A stretch of DNA of 55,909 bases from CAZVYJ01 sp964631565. GTDB taxonomy: Bacteria > Planctomycetota > Phycisphaerae > SM23-33. The notes under the pieces are model-generated. The model was given only the letters and a program-made list of their open reading frames with translations, searched no databases and was not told the DNA's origin. Both the position numbers and the translations under genes were made by a program. The DNA lies in the NCBI GenBank assembly GCA_964631565.1, contig CAZVYJ010000018.1:1-55909 (forward strand), written 5' to 3'. Below, piece after piece: positions 32,808-41,285 of the stretch (the stretch's first letter is position 1; every line of letters begins with the position of its first letter).

Positions 32808-34250
32808 GTGACTACTGCCAAAAGGTTGGGATTGGCCAGCATGGCGCTGATATCGCTCGGCGCCAGTGCCGCCTATTACGCCACAATGATGGCCATGCAG
32901 GGCCGCGCCGTGCCCAAGACCGGGCTTAACTACTTGGTCCTCGGACTGGTAGCCGCCCTTACGTCGCTGGTTCTGCTGGTGTTCTGGCGCAGCGTTCACC
33001 GCTCCGTGCGCACCATATCCACGCAGCTCGAGAGCATGGCCAGTTCAGGGAAAATCGGCCTGGTCATGACCGACGGCTCGGATGAGCTGGCACAGATAAC
33101 CAGGCCGCTGAACGAATTCCTTACCGCCATGCGAAACCAGATAGAGCAGCTTCGCAGCGAAAGCCGCGAACTGCAGATACAGTCCCGAATCGCATCGGCC
33201 GAGAAGCACCACACCGAGGCGATTATCTTTTCGATTTCAGACGCCGTTATCGTGACCAACCGTTTCGACGAGCTGATACTCGCCAACGAAGCCGCTGAAA
33301 AACTGCTCGGTTTCAAACTCACAAGCAGCCTGCGGAAGAACATCGACCGGATAGTATCCGACGGGACGCTGGTTCGCCTGATACGCGAAACCCGCAGCCA
33401 TGGCCGAAACTTCACCAGAAAAGTCGTCGAGCATTCGATCGACCACAAGGGCGAGCCTAAAACCTTCAGCGTCACTCTCAGCTGCGTCGTCACCGACAAC
33501 GAGGAGGTTTCCGGCGTGGTGGCCGTTCTGCACGATATAACGCGAGAGAAGGAAATCGCCAGGATGAAGACCGATTTCGTTTCCAACGTCTCGCACGAGC
33601 TGAAAACCCCGCTGGCGTCCATCAAGGCGTACATCGAAATGCTCATCGACGGCGAAGCCGACGACGAAAAGACGCAGAAGGAATTCTACGAAATTATCGC
33701 TTCCGAGACGGACCGCCTGCACCGGCTGATCGAGAACATTCTGAATATTTCGAGAATCGAGTCCGGCGTGGTCAAGGTCGTCAAGGAGCCTGTCAGCCTG
33801 ACCTCCATAGTCAAGCAGGTTCTGGATGTCGCCCAGCCTCAGGCCAAGGCGAAGAAGCTCACTCTCAACGAGCGTCTTGCCCCCGTTTATTACCAGGTCG
33901 AGGCGGATCACGACATGCTTTACCAGGCTGTCATGAATCTGGTTTCCAACGCGATCAAGTATACGCCCGAAAACGGGTCCATTACGGTCAGCGTGATAGC
34001 CGACGAGCGCCGCGGCATAGCTGTCTGCGACGTGTCGGATACCGGCGCCGGCATACCGGCGGAAGACCTGCCGCATATTTTCGACAAGTTCTACCGCGTC
34101 CGCGCCAACAGCAAGATGGCCAAGGGCACGGGCCTGGGCCTGACGCTCGTCAAGCACATCATCGAAACCGTGCACGACGGCAAGTTGTCGGTGACCAGCG
34201 AACCGGGAAAGGGCAGCACGTTCAGCATCGAGCTGCCTGTGCTGAGTTAA
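32808..34250 (+). CDS. Membrane sensor histidine kinase (HAMP-PAS-HisKA-HATPase)
   Basis: A 480-residue kinase. Two membrane segments lie at about residues 8-28 and 40-60 with almost no loop between, followed by a HAMP-like region (TISTQLESMASSGKIGLV), a PAS domain (IIFSISDAVIVTNRFDELIL), the phospho-acceptor SNVSHELKTPLAS, and an ATPase domain with N, G1 and G2 boxes (LVSNAIKYTPENG, SDTGAGIP, GTGLGLTLVKHI). The layout is of the PhoR/VicK type. A GTG start has AGGAGG in front. It lies right between the secretin/TPR genes and the receiver gene, so it probably phosphorylates the next gene product and may sense envelope or pilus state (inference). Confidence 0.93.
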   Translation: MTTAKRLGLASMALISLGASAAYYATMMAMQGRAVPKTGLNYLVLGLVAALTSLVLLVFWRSVHRSVRTISTQLESMASSGKIGLVMTDGSDELAQITRPLNEFLTAMRNQIEQLRSESRELQIQSRIASAEKHHTEAIIFSISDAVIVTNRFDELILANEAAEKLLGFKLTSSLRKNIDRIVSDGTLVRLIRETRSHGRNFTRKVVEHSIDHKGEPKTFSVTLSCVVTDNEEVSGVVAVLHDITREKEIARMKTDFVSNVSHELKTPLASIKAYIEMLIDGEADDEKTQKEFYEIIASETDRLHRLIENILNISRIESGVVKVVKEPVSLTSIVKQVLDVAQPQAKAKKLTLNERLAPVYYQVEADHDMLYQAVMNLVSNAIKYTPENGSITVSVIADERRGIAVCDVSDTGAGIPAEDLPHIFDKFYRVRANSKMAKGTGLGLTLVKHIIETVHDGKLSVTSEPGKGSTFSIELPVLS

Positions 34251-34291
34251 GTTCGGAAATTAATGCATTACTTAGAAAGCAGGTGAAGTAA

Positions 34292-34684
34292 GTGAGTGCG
34301 AAGATTTTGGTAGCGGATGACGAGGCGCATATTCTTCACATCGTCTCCCTTAAGTTGCGAAACGCAGGATATGAAGTGATAACGGCTGTCGACGGCGAAG
34401 AGGCGCTGGAGCTTTGCGTCTCCGGCAAGCCGGATCTCATTATCACCGACTACCAGATGCCTTACATGACCGGCCTGGAGTTCTGCAAGGAAGTCCGTAA
34501 ATGCGAAGAGATCAAGAACGTGCCGGCTATCATGCTGACTGCACGAGGTTTTGATATCGAGCCGGGCGAAATGATAGAGGCCGGCATAGCCGCAGTCCTT
34601 GCGAAGCCTTTTTCGCCGCGGGAAATGCTCGAAAAAGTGAACGATCTGTTGGGTACGGCGGAAACCGCCTCGCCTGTGGAGTAA
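34292..34684 (+). CDS. Single-domain response regulator
   Basis: A 130-residue receiver-only protein: ILVADDEAHIL, phospho-Asp in LIITDYQMP (Asp53), MLTARG and AKPFSP. No output domain is attached, so it probably acts as a phosphate carrier or binds a partner such as a motor ATPase. A GTG start is supported by AGGTGA. It follows the kinase by 41 bases and is followed by the HD-GYP gene after only two bases, so the three are one operon. Confidence 0.93.
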   Translation: MSAKILVADDEAHILHIVSLKLRNAGYEVITAVDGEEALELCVSGKPDLIITDYQMPYMTGLEFCKEVRKCEEIKNVPAIMLTARGFDIEPGEMIEAGIAAVLAKPFSPREMLEKVNDLLGTAETASPVE

Positions 34685-34686
34685 AA

Positions 34687-36351
34687 ATGAACCCGATATC
34701 AGCGACAAATCATGGAGTTCTCGAGTCGCTCGAAGGCACGTTTGCGCGTCTGAGGACGCAGATGGCCGAACTGGGACTGAACCTGACTATATGGGACTGC
34801 AACGGGCAGTGCGTAGACGGGTTTACTCCGGCCTGCAAGTTATGCGGCCTGCTGTATGAAGCCGCCGGCAGCCCGTGTAGAGAAGAAATGTGCCGTCACG
34901 CAGAGACAGTGATGGCCGAGGGCAAGCCTTCGCGATGCCGCACCGAACGCGGCTGCTGCATCATCGGCGTGCCTGTATACAAGCGTCGGCGGCTGGTGGG
35001 GGTCGCCATCGCCGGCTACCTGCCTCTGGAAGTGGCGGAAAATCCCGCACTGCTGAGAAAGGCCGTCGGCGATGTTGAAGTTCCGGAGACCGAGCTGGCG
35101 CGCATGGCGAAAGAATCCTGCCGTCACAGCATGGACGAGGCGGACGATTTCCTGCGAGTGCTGGAAAGTCTGCTGAAGCACGAACAGGCGCTGGACGTGG
35201 CGCAGGAGGAACTGACCACTCTCAGCACGAACCTCGCGACCACTTACGAAGAGCTGAGCCTGCTCTACCGCATAAGCGGCTCGATGAAGGTCACGCAGAA
35301 GTCGCCGGAATTTCTGCAGGACGTATGCAGCGAATTGTTTGAGGTCATGAACATATCGGCTGCAGTTGCGGTGGTTTTCCCGCGAAATGCCGGAGACGCC
35401 GATTTGATAGCGATGGCCGGCGACCTCGACCTGAACAAAGACCAGATTCGTATGCTGGCTGTGACGCAGATTGCCCCGCGGTTCGCCAGGAACAACCGCC
35501 CGATAGTGGACAACAAGTTCCAGTCGCCGGCGGACAGCGGCCTGGGCAACTCGGTGAAAAGCCTGATCGCCGCTCCGTTGATTGTGGACAAGGACCCGAT
35601 GGGAGTGCTCATCGGCATCAATAAAACCGAAAGCGATTTTGACAGCGTCGATCTGAAGCTCATCAACTCGGTAGCCAACCAGACGGCGATTTTCCTGTCG
35701 AACCACAGGCTGTACGACGACCTGCAGGACCTGCTCATGGGCGTGTTGCACGCCCTGACGGCGACAATCGACGCCAAGGACCCGTACACCTGCGGCCATT
35801 CACGCCGTGTCGCGATTATTTCGAAGAGGCTGGCCGAGGAATGCGGCTTCGAGCCGGAAAAGGTCCAGCAGCTTTACCTTGCCGGACTGCTTCACGATAT
35901 AGGCAAAATCGGCGTGCCCGAGGCGACGCTCCGCAAGGAAGGCCGGCTTACTGACGAGGAATACGAGAGCATCAAGCGGCATCCGGTGATAAGCGCGAAA
36001 ATTCTAGGCGGCATCCGTCAGCTGGACAACGTGATGCTCGGTATTCTGCATCATCATGAGCGTCTCGACGGGCGGGGATATCCGAACGGACTCGCCGGAG
36101 ACAAGGTGCCCATAGAAGGACTTATCGTCGGTCTGGCGGACTGCTTCGACGCAATGACGTCGGACCGTACTTATCGCAAGGCGCTTCCGCTGGAGACGGT
36201 GATAGAGGAAATCAAGACGCATTCGGGAACGCAGTTCCATCCGGCGCTTGTCGAAAAGCTGCTTTCGCTGGACCTGGAGGCTTTCCTTGAAGAACTCAGA
36301 CGTTCAAACCTCGAAGGCTTCGTAATCAACTTTGAAGAGGAACTTAAATGA
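34687..36351 (+). CDS. Cys-rich sensor-GAF-HD-GYP phosphodiesterase
   Basis: A 554-residue protein. Residues 1-120 are a PocR-like sensory domain with nine Cys (38, 42, 50, 53, 64, 69, 84, 90, 91), which could hold a metal or Fe-S cluster. A coiled coil (about 165-200) and a GAF domain (about 205-345) follow, then an HD-GYP domain (about 355-530) with LLHDIGKIGVP and HHHERLDGRGYPNG. HD-GYP enzymes degrade cyclic di-GMP; all metal and GYP residues are kept. It is encoded between a receiver and a STAS protein and directly upstream of pilB, so it probably tunes pilus activity through cyclic di-GMP (inference). The stop overlaps the STAS gene by four bases. Confidence 0.88.
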   Translation: MNPISATNHGVLESLEGTFARLRTQMAELGLNLTIWDCNGQCVDGFTPACKLCGLLYEAAGSPCREEMCRHAETVMAEGKPSRCRTERGCCIIGVPVYKRRRLVGVAIAGYLPLEVAENPALLRKAVGDVEVPETELARMAKESCRHSMDEADDFLRVLESLLKHEQALDVAQEELTTLSTNLATTYEELSLLYRISGSMKVTQKSPEFLQDVCSELFEVMNISAAVAVVFPRNAGDADLIAMAGDLDLNKDQIRMLAVTQIAPRFARNNRPIVDNKFQSPADSGLGNSVKSLIAAPLIVDKDPMGVLIGINKTESDFDSVDLKLINSVANQTAIFLSNHRLYDDLQDLLMGVLHALTATIDAKDPYTCGHSRRVAIISKRLAEECGFEPEKVQQLYLAGLLHDIGKIGVPEATLRKEGRLTDEEYESIKRHPVISAKILGGIRQLDNVMLGILHHHERLDGRGYPNGLAGDKVPIEGLIVGLADCFDAMTSDRTYRKALPLETVIEEIKTHSGTQFHPALVEKLLSLDLEAFLEELRRSNLEGFVINFEEELK

Positions 36352-36686
36352 CAACGACTGCAGAGAGCTACGGCCACGCAGTAATCCTCAACATAAAAGG
36401 CGAACTGACCGAAGACTCGCTGGACGCTTTTACCCAGGTGGTAAATCACCAGCTTGAAAGCGGCAAGGATGTAATCGACCTGGTCCTGAACATGGAGAAC
36501 GTGCCGTTTGTAGACAGTGCGTCGCTGGAGTATCTCCTGGACCTTCAGGACCGCCTGGCGGAAAGGCTGGGGCAGGTGAAACTGGTCAACTGCGATGAAT
36601 ATGTCCGCAAGATACTGGAGATAACCCGCCTGGAAACGGTATTTGAAATCTGCAAAGACGTGACCGAGGCGGTCAAGGCCATCTAA
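36348..36686 (+). CDS. STAS-domain protein (anti-sigma antagonist-like)
   Basis: A 112-residue STAS-fold protein. The motif VPFVDSASLEYLLDLQ holds the Asp-Ser pair used for phosphorylation by partner kinases in the SpoIIAA/RsbV family. Flanking strands (VILNIKGELTEDS and VKLVNCDEYVRKILE) fit the fold. No sigma factor or anti-sigma kinase is seen nearby, so it may instead work as a scaffold or switch in the pilus signalling block. It overlaps the HD-GYP gene by ATGA and lies six bases before pilB, so it is firmly in this operon. Confidence 0.88.
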   Translation: MTTTAESYGHAVILNIKGELTEDSLDAFTQVVNHQLESGKDVIDLVLNMENVPFVDSASLEYLLDLQDRLAERLGQVKLVNCDEYVRKILEITRLETVFEICKDVTEAVKAI

Positions 36687-36692
36687 GCGAGG

Positions 36693-38417
36693 GTGGTTGC
36701 CATTATGACAGGGAATGCAACAACACAAAAACTTCAACTGGGCCAGCTTCTTGTCGAAAACGGAGCGATAACCGAAGAAGACCTGAACAGGGCGCTGGAT
36801 TATCAGCGCAATTCCGGCCACTCGCTGCTGCTGGGCGAAGTTCTGCAGAAGCTCGAATTGTGCAGTGAAGAACAGATATTGGCTGCACTTGCCAAAGGCT
36901 ATGGCGTGCCGTTTGCGCGTGTCAGTCCCAAAATCGCCGACCCGAAGGTTATCGACCTGCTGTCGCGAGATTTTATCGACAAGCACAACGTCATGCCTCT
37001 GTTCAAGGTTCGCAACCAGCTGACGCTTGCGGTCACCGAGCCGGCTAACGTGTTTCTCATCGAAGAAGTCGCCCGCCTGACCGACTGCGAAATACTTGTG
37101 GTCTGCTCGCCGGCCAAGGACATCAAGGCCACCCTCGAAACGCATCTGCCTTCGGCGAACGTGTTCGTCATCGACGACATTCTGCCCGAGGGCGAGGAAG
37201 CGGACCTTTCGCTTGTCGAGCAGCAGATAGAAGACATAACCGACCTCGAGGCGGCGGCCGAGGGGTCTCCGGTTATAAAACTGGTCAACTATTTGATTTA
37301 TAACGCGGTCTGCGAAGGCGCATCCGATATTCACATCGAGCCGGACGATAATTCGCTTCGCGTGCGGTACCGTGTCGACGGCAAGCTCTTTGAAAAGCTC
37401 CGTCCGCCGGCCAAGATGCAGCCGGCGATTGTCAGCCGCATCAAAATCATGGCCGGGCTTGATATCTCCGAGCGCCGGCTCCCGCAGGACGGCGGCATTC
37501 ACGTGCTCATGGACGGCAGGCCCATCGACCTGCGCGTCAGCACGCTGGCAGGGCAGTTCGGCGAGAAGGTTGTTATCCGAATCATCGATAACCGCAGCGT
37601 GCTGGTGAATCTCGAAAAGCTGGGCTTCTCATACGAGATGCTCAAGGAATGGCGAAAGGTCATCGAGCAGCCGAACGGAATCGTTCTGGTTACCGGTCCG
37701 ACCGGCAGCGGCAAGAGCACGACGCTTTACAGCGTCCTTCGCGAGCTGAACAGCGACGAAGTGAATATCTGCACGGTGGAGGACCCGGTCGAGTTCAATC
37801 TCCCTGGCATCAACCAGTTCCAGGTTCACGACAAGATCAATTTCACGTTCAGCTCGGCGCTACGTTCGCTGTTGCGGCAGGACCCCGACATCATCATGGT
37901 CGGCGAAATTCGTGACGAGGAAACCGCCCGCATCGCCGTGCAGGCGGCCCTTACGGGGCACCTGGTTCTCAGCACGCTCCACACGAATGACGCTCCCGGT
38001 GCCGTTACGCGACTGATAAATATCGGCATCGAGCCTTACCTGATAGCCGCCTCGGTGAACGCGGTTCTGGCCCAGAGGCTTGTGCGGAAAATCTGCACCA
38101 ACTGCAAAGAAGCATACGAGCCGCCGGTGAACGTTCGCAGGGCGGTAGAGCGGGCCGCGGGAGAGGTGGAGACGTTCTATCACGGCGTCGGCTGCCCGAA
38201 GTGCCGCAAAAGCGGCTTTTCAGGGCGAATCGGCATCTACGAGCTGTTCGTTCCAAATGATGTGGCGCGCGACAAGATTACATCATCGCCCAGCCTGAAC
38301 GAACTCCGCGCCATTGCCAAGGAAACGGGCATGATTACCCTGCGGGACGACGGCATGAGCAAAGTGAAGGCGGGCATAACCACGGTCGAAGAAGTTTTCC
38401 GTGCGACGGCCGGCTAA
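36693..38417 (+). CDS. pilB: PilB/GspE-type assembly ATPase
   Basis: A 574-residue hexameric secretion ATPase that drives pilin polymerisation at the inner membrane. The N-terminal MshEN-like domain (LGQLLVENGAITEEDLNRAL) binds cyclic di-GMP in related ATPases; the core has GPTGSGKST (Walker A), ICTVEDPVEF (Asp box), DPDIIMVGEIRDEETA (Walker B), STLHTNDA (His box) and a zinc-binding CTNC...CPKC pair. The GTG start at 36693 or the ATG at 36705 are both possible; GAGGGTGG favours the ATG. The MshEN domain together with the HD-GYP gene upstream suggests direct cyclic di-GMP control (inference). Confidence 0.93.
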   Translation: MVAIMTGNATTQKLQLGQLLVENGAITEEDLNRALDYQRNSGHSLLLGEVLQKLELCSEEQILAALAKGYGVPFARVSPKIADPKVIDLLSRDFIDKHNVMPLFKVRNQLTLAVTEPANVFLIEEVARLTDCEILVVCSPAKDIKATLETHLPSANVFVIDDILPEGEEADLSLVEQQIEDITDLEAAAEGSPVIKLVNYLIYNAVCEGASDIHIEPDDNSLRVRYRVDGKLFEKLRPPAKMQPAIVSRIKIMAGLDISERRLPQDGGIHVLMDGRPIDLRVSTLAGQFGEKVVIRIIDNRSVLVNLEKLGFSYEMLKEWRKVIEQPNGIVLVTGPTGSGKSTTLYSVLRELNSDEVNICTVEDPVEFNLPGINQFQVHDKINFTFSSALRSLLRQDPDIIMVGEIRDEETARIAVQAALTGHLVLSTLHTNDAPGAVTRLINIGIEPYLIAASVNAVLAQRLVRKICTNCKEAYEPPVNVRRAVERAAGEVETFYHGVGCPKCRKSGFSGRIGIYELFVPNDVARDKITSSPSLNELRAIAKETGMITLRDDGMSKVKAGITTVEEVFRATAG

Positions 38418-38442
38418 TCAAAAGGTTTGGGAGTTTGGCGAT

Positions 38443-39501
38443 ATGAGCTGGACAATAGAGAAAATATTCAACCTCGTAACCGAGCGCAAAGCCTCGGACG
38501 TGTGTTTTGTTCCGGGTTCGTCGCCCGTTATATGGACGGCCGGAAAAATGTGTCATGTCGGCGATGAGAACAGCACGCCGGCTGAGATTGACGCGATATT
38601 CCTTCCGCTGCTCAACGACCAGCAGCGTGAAAGGCTGAACATCACCGGCGACATCGACCTGTCCGTCGGGCAGGGCGGTGTAGGGCGGTTCCGCATCAAC
38701 ATGCACCGCCAGCGCGGCTCGCTGAGCGTGGCGCTTCGGTTCATACCGCACGACGTGCCTCAGTTCGAATCACTGCATATTCCGCAGCGGGTGCTGCAAT
38801 TCGCCGACCTCCAGCACGGCCTTGTCCTTGTAACGGGCGGCGCAGGCACCGGTAAGAGCACGACTCTTGCCGCGATGATCGACTACATGAACAGAAAATA
38901 TGCCTATCACATAATCACAATGGAAGACCCCATCGAGTTCACATTCCGCCACGGCAAGTCGGTAATCGAGCAGCGCGAGGTGGGCGTGGACTGCCCGAGC
39001 TTCGGTTCGGCGCTGAGGCACGTGGTTCGCCAGAGGCCGGATGTGATTCTCGTCGGCGAGATGCGCGACCTGGAGACTATCGCCGCCGCCCTGACGGCGG
39101 CCGAGACAGGTCACCTCGTCATGGCGTCGCTGCATACCATCAACGCGACGCAAACCATCGACAGGATAATCGACGTTTTCCCGGCCGCCCAGCAGTCCCA
39201 AATCCGAGTGCAGCTTGCAGGCGCGCTGCGAGGCGTCGTCTGCCAGACGCTCCTGCCGGATGAAAAGAACGGCGGGCTTGTGCCGGCTGTCGAAGTCATG
39301 GTCTGCAACCAGGGCATTCAGCGGGCGATCCGCGACAACGAGTCGCACCTGCTGCCCGGCATGATCGAAACCGGCAAGTCGCTCGGCATGCAGCTGATGG
39401 ACAGCGCCATTCTCGAACTGGTGAAAAGCGGACGGGTGTCATCCGGCGAGGCCATAGCAAGGGCGCATAACCCGGAAAAAATGATCAAGATGGTTGCATA
39501 A
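38443..39501 (+). CDS. pilT: PilT-type retraction ATPase
   Basis: A 352-residue ATPase of the PilT branch, which depolymerises pili. Motifs: KASDVCFVPG near the start, Walker A GGAGTGKSTT (normally GPTGSGKST), ITMEDPIEF, DVILVGEMRDLETIAAAL, AETGHLVMASLHT. The GEMRDLETI and AAETGHLV blocks mark PilT rather than PilB. The Walker A loop keeps GxxxxGKS/T so ATP binding should hold. The presence of PilT suggests a retractable pilus and not only secretion. The ATG has GGGAG nine bases upstream. Confidence 0.92.
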   Translation: MSWTIEKIFNLVTERKASDVCFVPGSSPVIWTAGKMCHVGDENSTPAEIDAIFLPLLNDQQRERLNITGDIDLSVGQGGVGRFRINMHRQRGSLSVALRFIPHDVPQFESLHIPQRVLQFADLQHGLVLVTGGAGTGKSTTLAAMIDYMNRKYAYHIITMEDPIEFTFRHGKSVIEQREVGVDCPSFGSALRHVVRQRPDVILVGEMRDLETIAAALTAAETGHLVMASLHTINATQTIDRIIDVFPAAQQSQIRVQLAGALRGVVCQTLLPDEKNGGLVPAVEVMVCNQGIQRAIRDNESHLLPGMIETGKSLGMQLMDSAILELVKSGRVSSGEAIARAHNPEKMIKMVA

Positions 39502-39514
39502 GCGAGGAACAGTT

Positions 39515-40732
39515 ATGTCGCAATTCACATACAAGATACGGGATAACGCCGGCGGCAGCAGCACCGGAACGCTTACCGCGGACAGCATCGACGATGCGTC
39601 GCGGATGCTGCGGCAGGACGGCAAAACAATTATCTCAATTGAGGAATCGACCGCTTTCGACGCATCGCAGCTGGCGCCGCCGCGGAACAAGAAAATAAAA
39701 CATGACGACATCATCTTTTTCGCCACACAGCTTGCCGTCATGGTCGATACCGGCGTGCCGCTGGCCGATGCGCTGGACTGCATCGCCGAACAGACGGTTC
39801 ACACCGGCCTGAAAAAACTCGTTGCCGAACTGGCCGAGCGCGTGAAGGCGGGCGTGGAGTTTTCCAAAGCGCTTGAAGCTCACCCCAAGCATTTCAGCAA
39901 GCTTTTCGTGGCGTTGATGAGGGCTTCGGAAGCGTCCGGCACGATGGGCAAAATGCTCCAGCGGGTCAGCGAATACATGGAGCAGGACCGCGACACCCGC
40001 AAGAAAATAAAAGGCGCGATGACTTACCCGGTCTGCATGCTCAGCTTCTGCGTGCTGGTCGTGATTGCGCTGCTCGCGTTTGTTCTGCCCAAGTTCGAGA
40101 AAATCTATGCCGGCAAGGGCGCGGCGCTTCCGATGCCGACCCAGATACTGCTCTCACTCAGCGGCGTAATCACCGGCTACTGGTACCTGCTGATTCTCGG
40201 CCTGGCCGGGATAATCGTCGGCGTGTACTTCTATGTCAGAACGCCTTCAGGACGAATGATGCTGGATAAAATCCGCATCAACATGCCGGTTATCGGGCCG
40301 ATGTCCCGCAAGGCATGCCTGGCGAGGTCGCTGCGGACGATGTCGACCATGGTTTCGACGGGCGTCGGAATACTCGACGGGCTTGTTATCACCTCGCAGG
40401 TCGCAGGGAATTACTACTACGCCAAGATATGGACAGACCTCGCAGAGAGAATCAAGGAAGGCTCGACGCTTTCCGGCGAACTGTTCAAGTGCAAACTCGT
40501 GCCGCGGTCCGTTTCGCAGATGGTCGCCGCCGGAGAAAAAACAGGAAAGCTCAGCAATGTGATGGACCGGGTAGCCGGCTTCTGCGAGGACGACCTAAAG
40601 GTCGCCGTCAAAACGCTTACGCAGATGATGGAGCCGGCGATGATCATCATCATGGGCCTTATCGTCGGCGGCATCGCAATCGCACTGCTGCTGCCGGTGT
40701 TCAAGCTTTCGAAGGTTATTACGCAGCATTAG
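39515..40732 (+). CDS. pilC: PilC/GspF inner-membrane platform protein
   Basis: A 405-residue polytopic membrane protein, the base on which the pilus grows. The two cytoplasmic GspF domains are present (FATQLAVMVDTGVPLADALD and SRKACLARSLRTMSTMVSTG), with three membrane segments at about 170-195, 215-240 and 370-395. The N-terminal FTYKIRDNAGGSSTGTL region is the usual leading domain that contacts PilB. GAGGA lies six bases before the ATG. It is the last gene of the cluster and is followed by a strong terminator. The prepilin peptidase PilD is not found in the window. Confidence 0.94.
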   Translation: MSQFTYKIRDNAGGSSTGTLTADSIDDASRMLRQDGKTIISIEESTAFDASQLAPPRNKKIKHDDIIFFATQLAVMVDTGVPLADALDCIAEQTVHTGLKKLVAELAERVKAGVEFSKALEAHPKHFSKLFVALMRASEASGTMGKMLQRVSEYMEQDRDTRKKIKGAMTYPVCMLSFCVLVVIALLAFVLPKFEKIYAGKGAALPMPTQILLSLSGVITGYWYLLILGLAGIIVGVYFYVRTPSGRMMLDKIRINMPVIGPMSRKACLARSLRTMSTMVSTGVGILDGLVITSQVAGNYYYAKIWTDLAERIKEGSTLSGELFKCKLVPRSVSQMVAAGEKTGKLSNVMDRVAGFCEDDLKVAVKTLTQMMEPAMIIIMGLIVGGIAIALLLPVFKLSKVITQH

Positions 40733-40825
40733 ACATTGAAAAAGAATCCCAACCGGTTGCGGCCGGGCAAAGGATGCCCCATGCCGCACGGACACCATAG
40801 CCGGGAACAATGTTCCTTACTAGGG

Positions 40826-40870
40826 GCAGGGGCGAGTCAGCCTGTCAGGAGACTTGCTCCTGCTTTTTTT
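40826..40870 (+). terminator. Strong Rho-independent terminator after pilC
   Basis: A 13-bp stem (GCAGGGGCGAGTC with GACTTGCTCCTGC, two G-U pairs) and a run of seven T mark the end of the pilus transcription unit. Confidence 0.93.
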
Positions 40871-40893
40871 ATGCAATTGGTATCCCTGGAAAA

Positions 40894-40958
40894 CGTGGCA
40901 CGGGCATCTTGCCCGTGAGTTACACGGTCCCATACGGGCAGGCTGTCTCGACCGTGTC
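40894..40958. repeat. Palindromic repeat cluster
   Basis: Two small palindromes lie side by side: CACGGGCATCTTGCCCGTG, and ACACGGTC with its complement GACCGTGT 20 bases later. The text is typical of the short self-complementary repeats that fill gaps in this window. Confidence 0.6.
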
Positions 40959-41032
40959 AGCAGGCCGGGATGGCCCTGCAACACATGGCCGGGCCATGCC
41001 CACACAAAGATCACCCTGTTTTCAACAAAGCA

Positions 41033-41175
41033 AAGCTGTTTCAAAACCATGTAGCCCAGCCCCATGCGGGCAGGCTGCCCTCGGCTGGGAAGATGATGAT
41101 TTGGACCGGAAATCCACACTCGAAGGCGGGTGTGCCACATGTCTTGTAACTAAAAATGAGGTTTTGAAACAGTTT
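41033..41175. repeat. Dispersed repeat R2, copy 2
   Basis: A 143-bp element bounded by AAGCTGTTTCAAAACC and GGTTTTGAAACAGTTT (15 of 16 bases complementary). The interior differs from copy 1 except for a GTGCCAC segment near the right end. It has no coding capacity. Confidence 0.8.
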
Positions 41176-41285
41176 CTTGATATTTCCAATGGAAAGTCGG
41201 CATTGTAGATGCAGGAATTTTTGGATAGCCTGTATTCGCCCGGACGGGGATTGGAAGCGGCTATGCCGGGCGCCAGGCGGAGAAA

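Noticed and set aside
36171..37502. A 443-codon open frame on the minus strand opposite the HD-GYP/STAS/pilB genes
   Set aside because: It spans three real plus-strand genes and their boundaries and shows no motif.
40738..41208. Short open frames between pilC and the next membrane gene
   Set aside because: They lie over palindromic repeats and a terminator, and their predicted peptides reflect repeat text.
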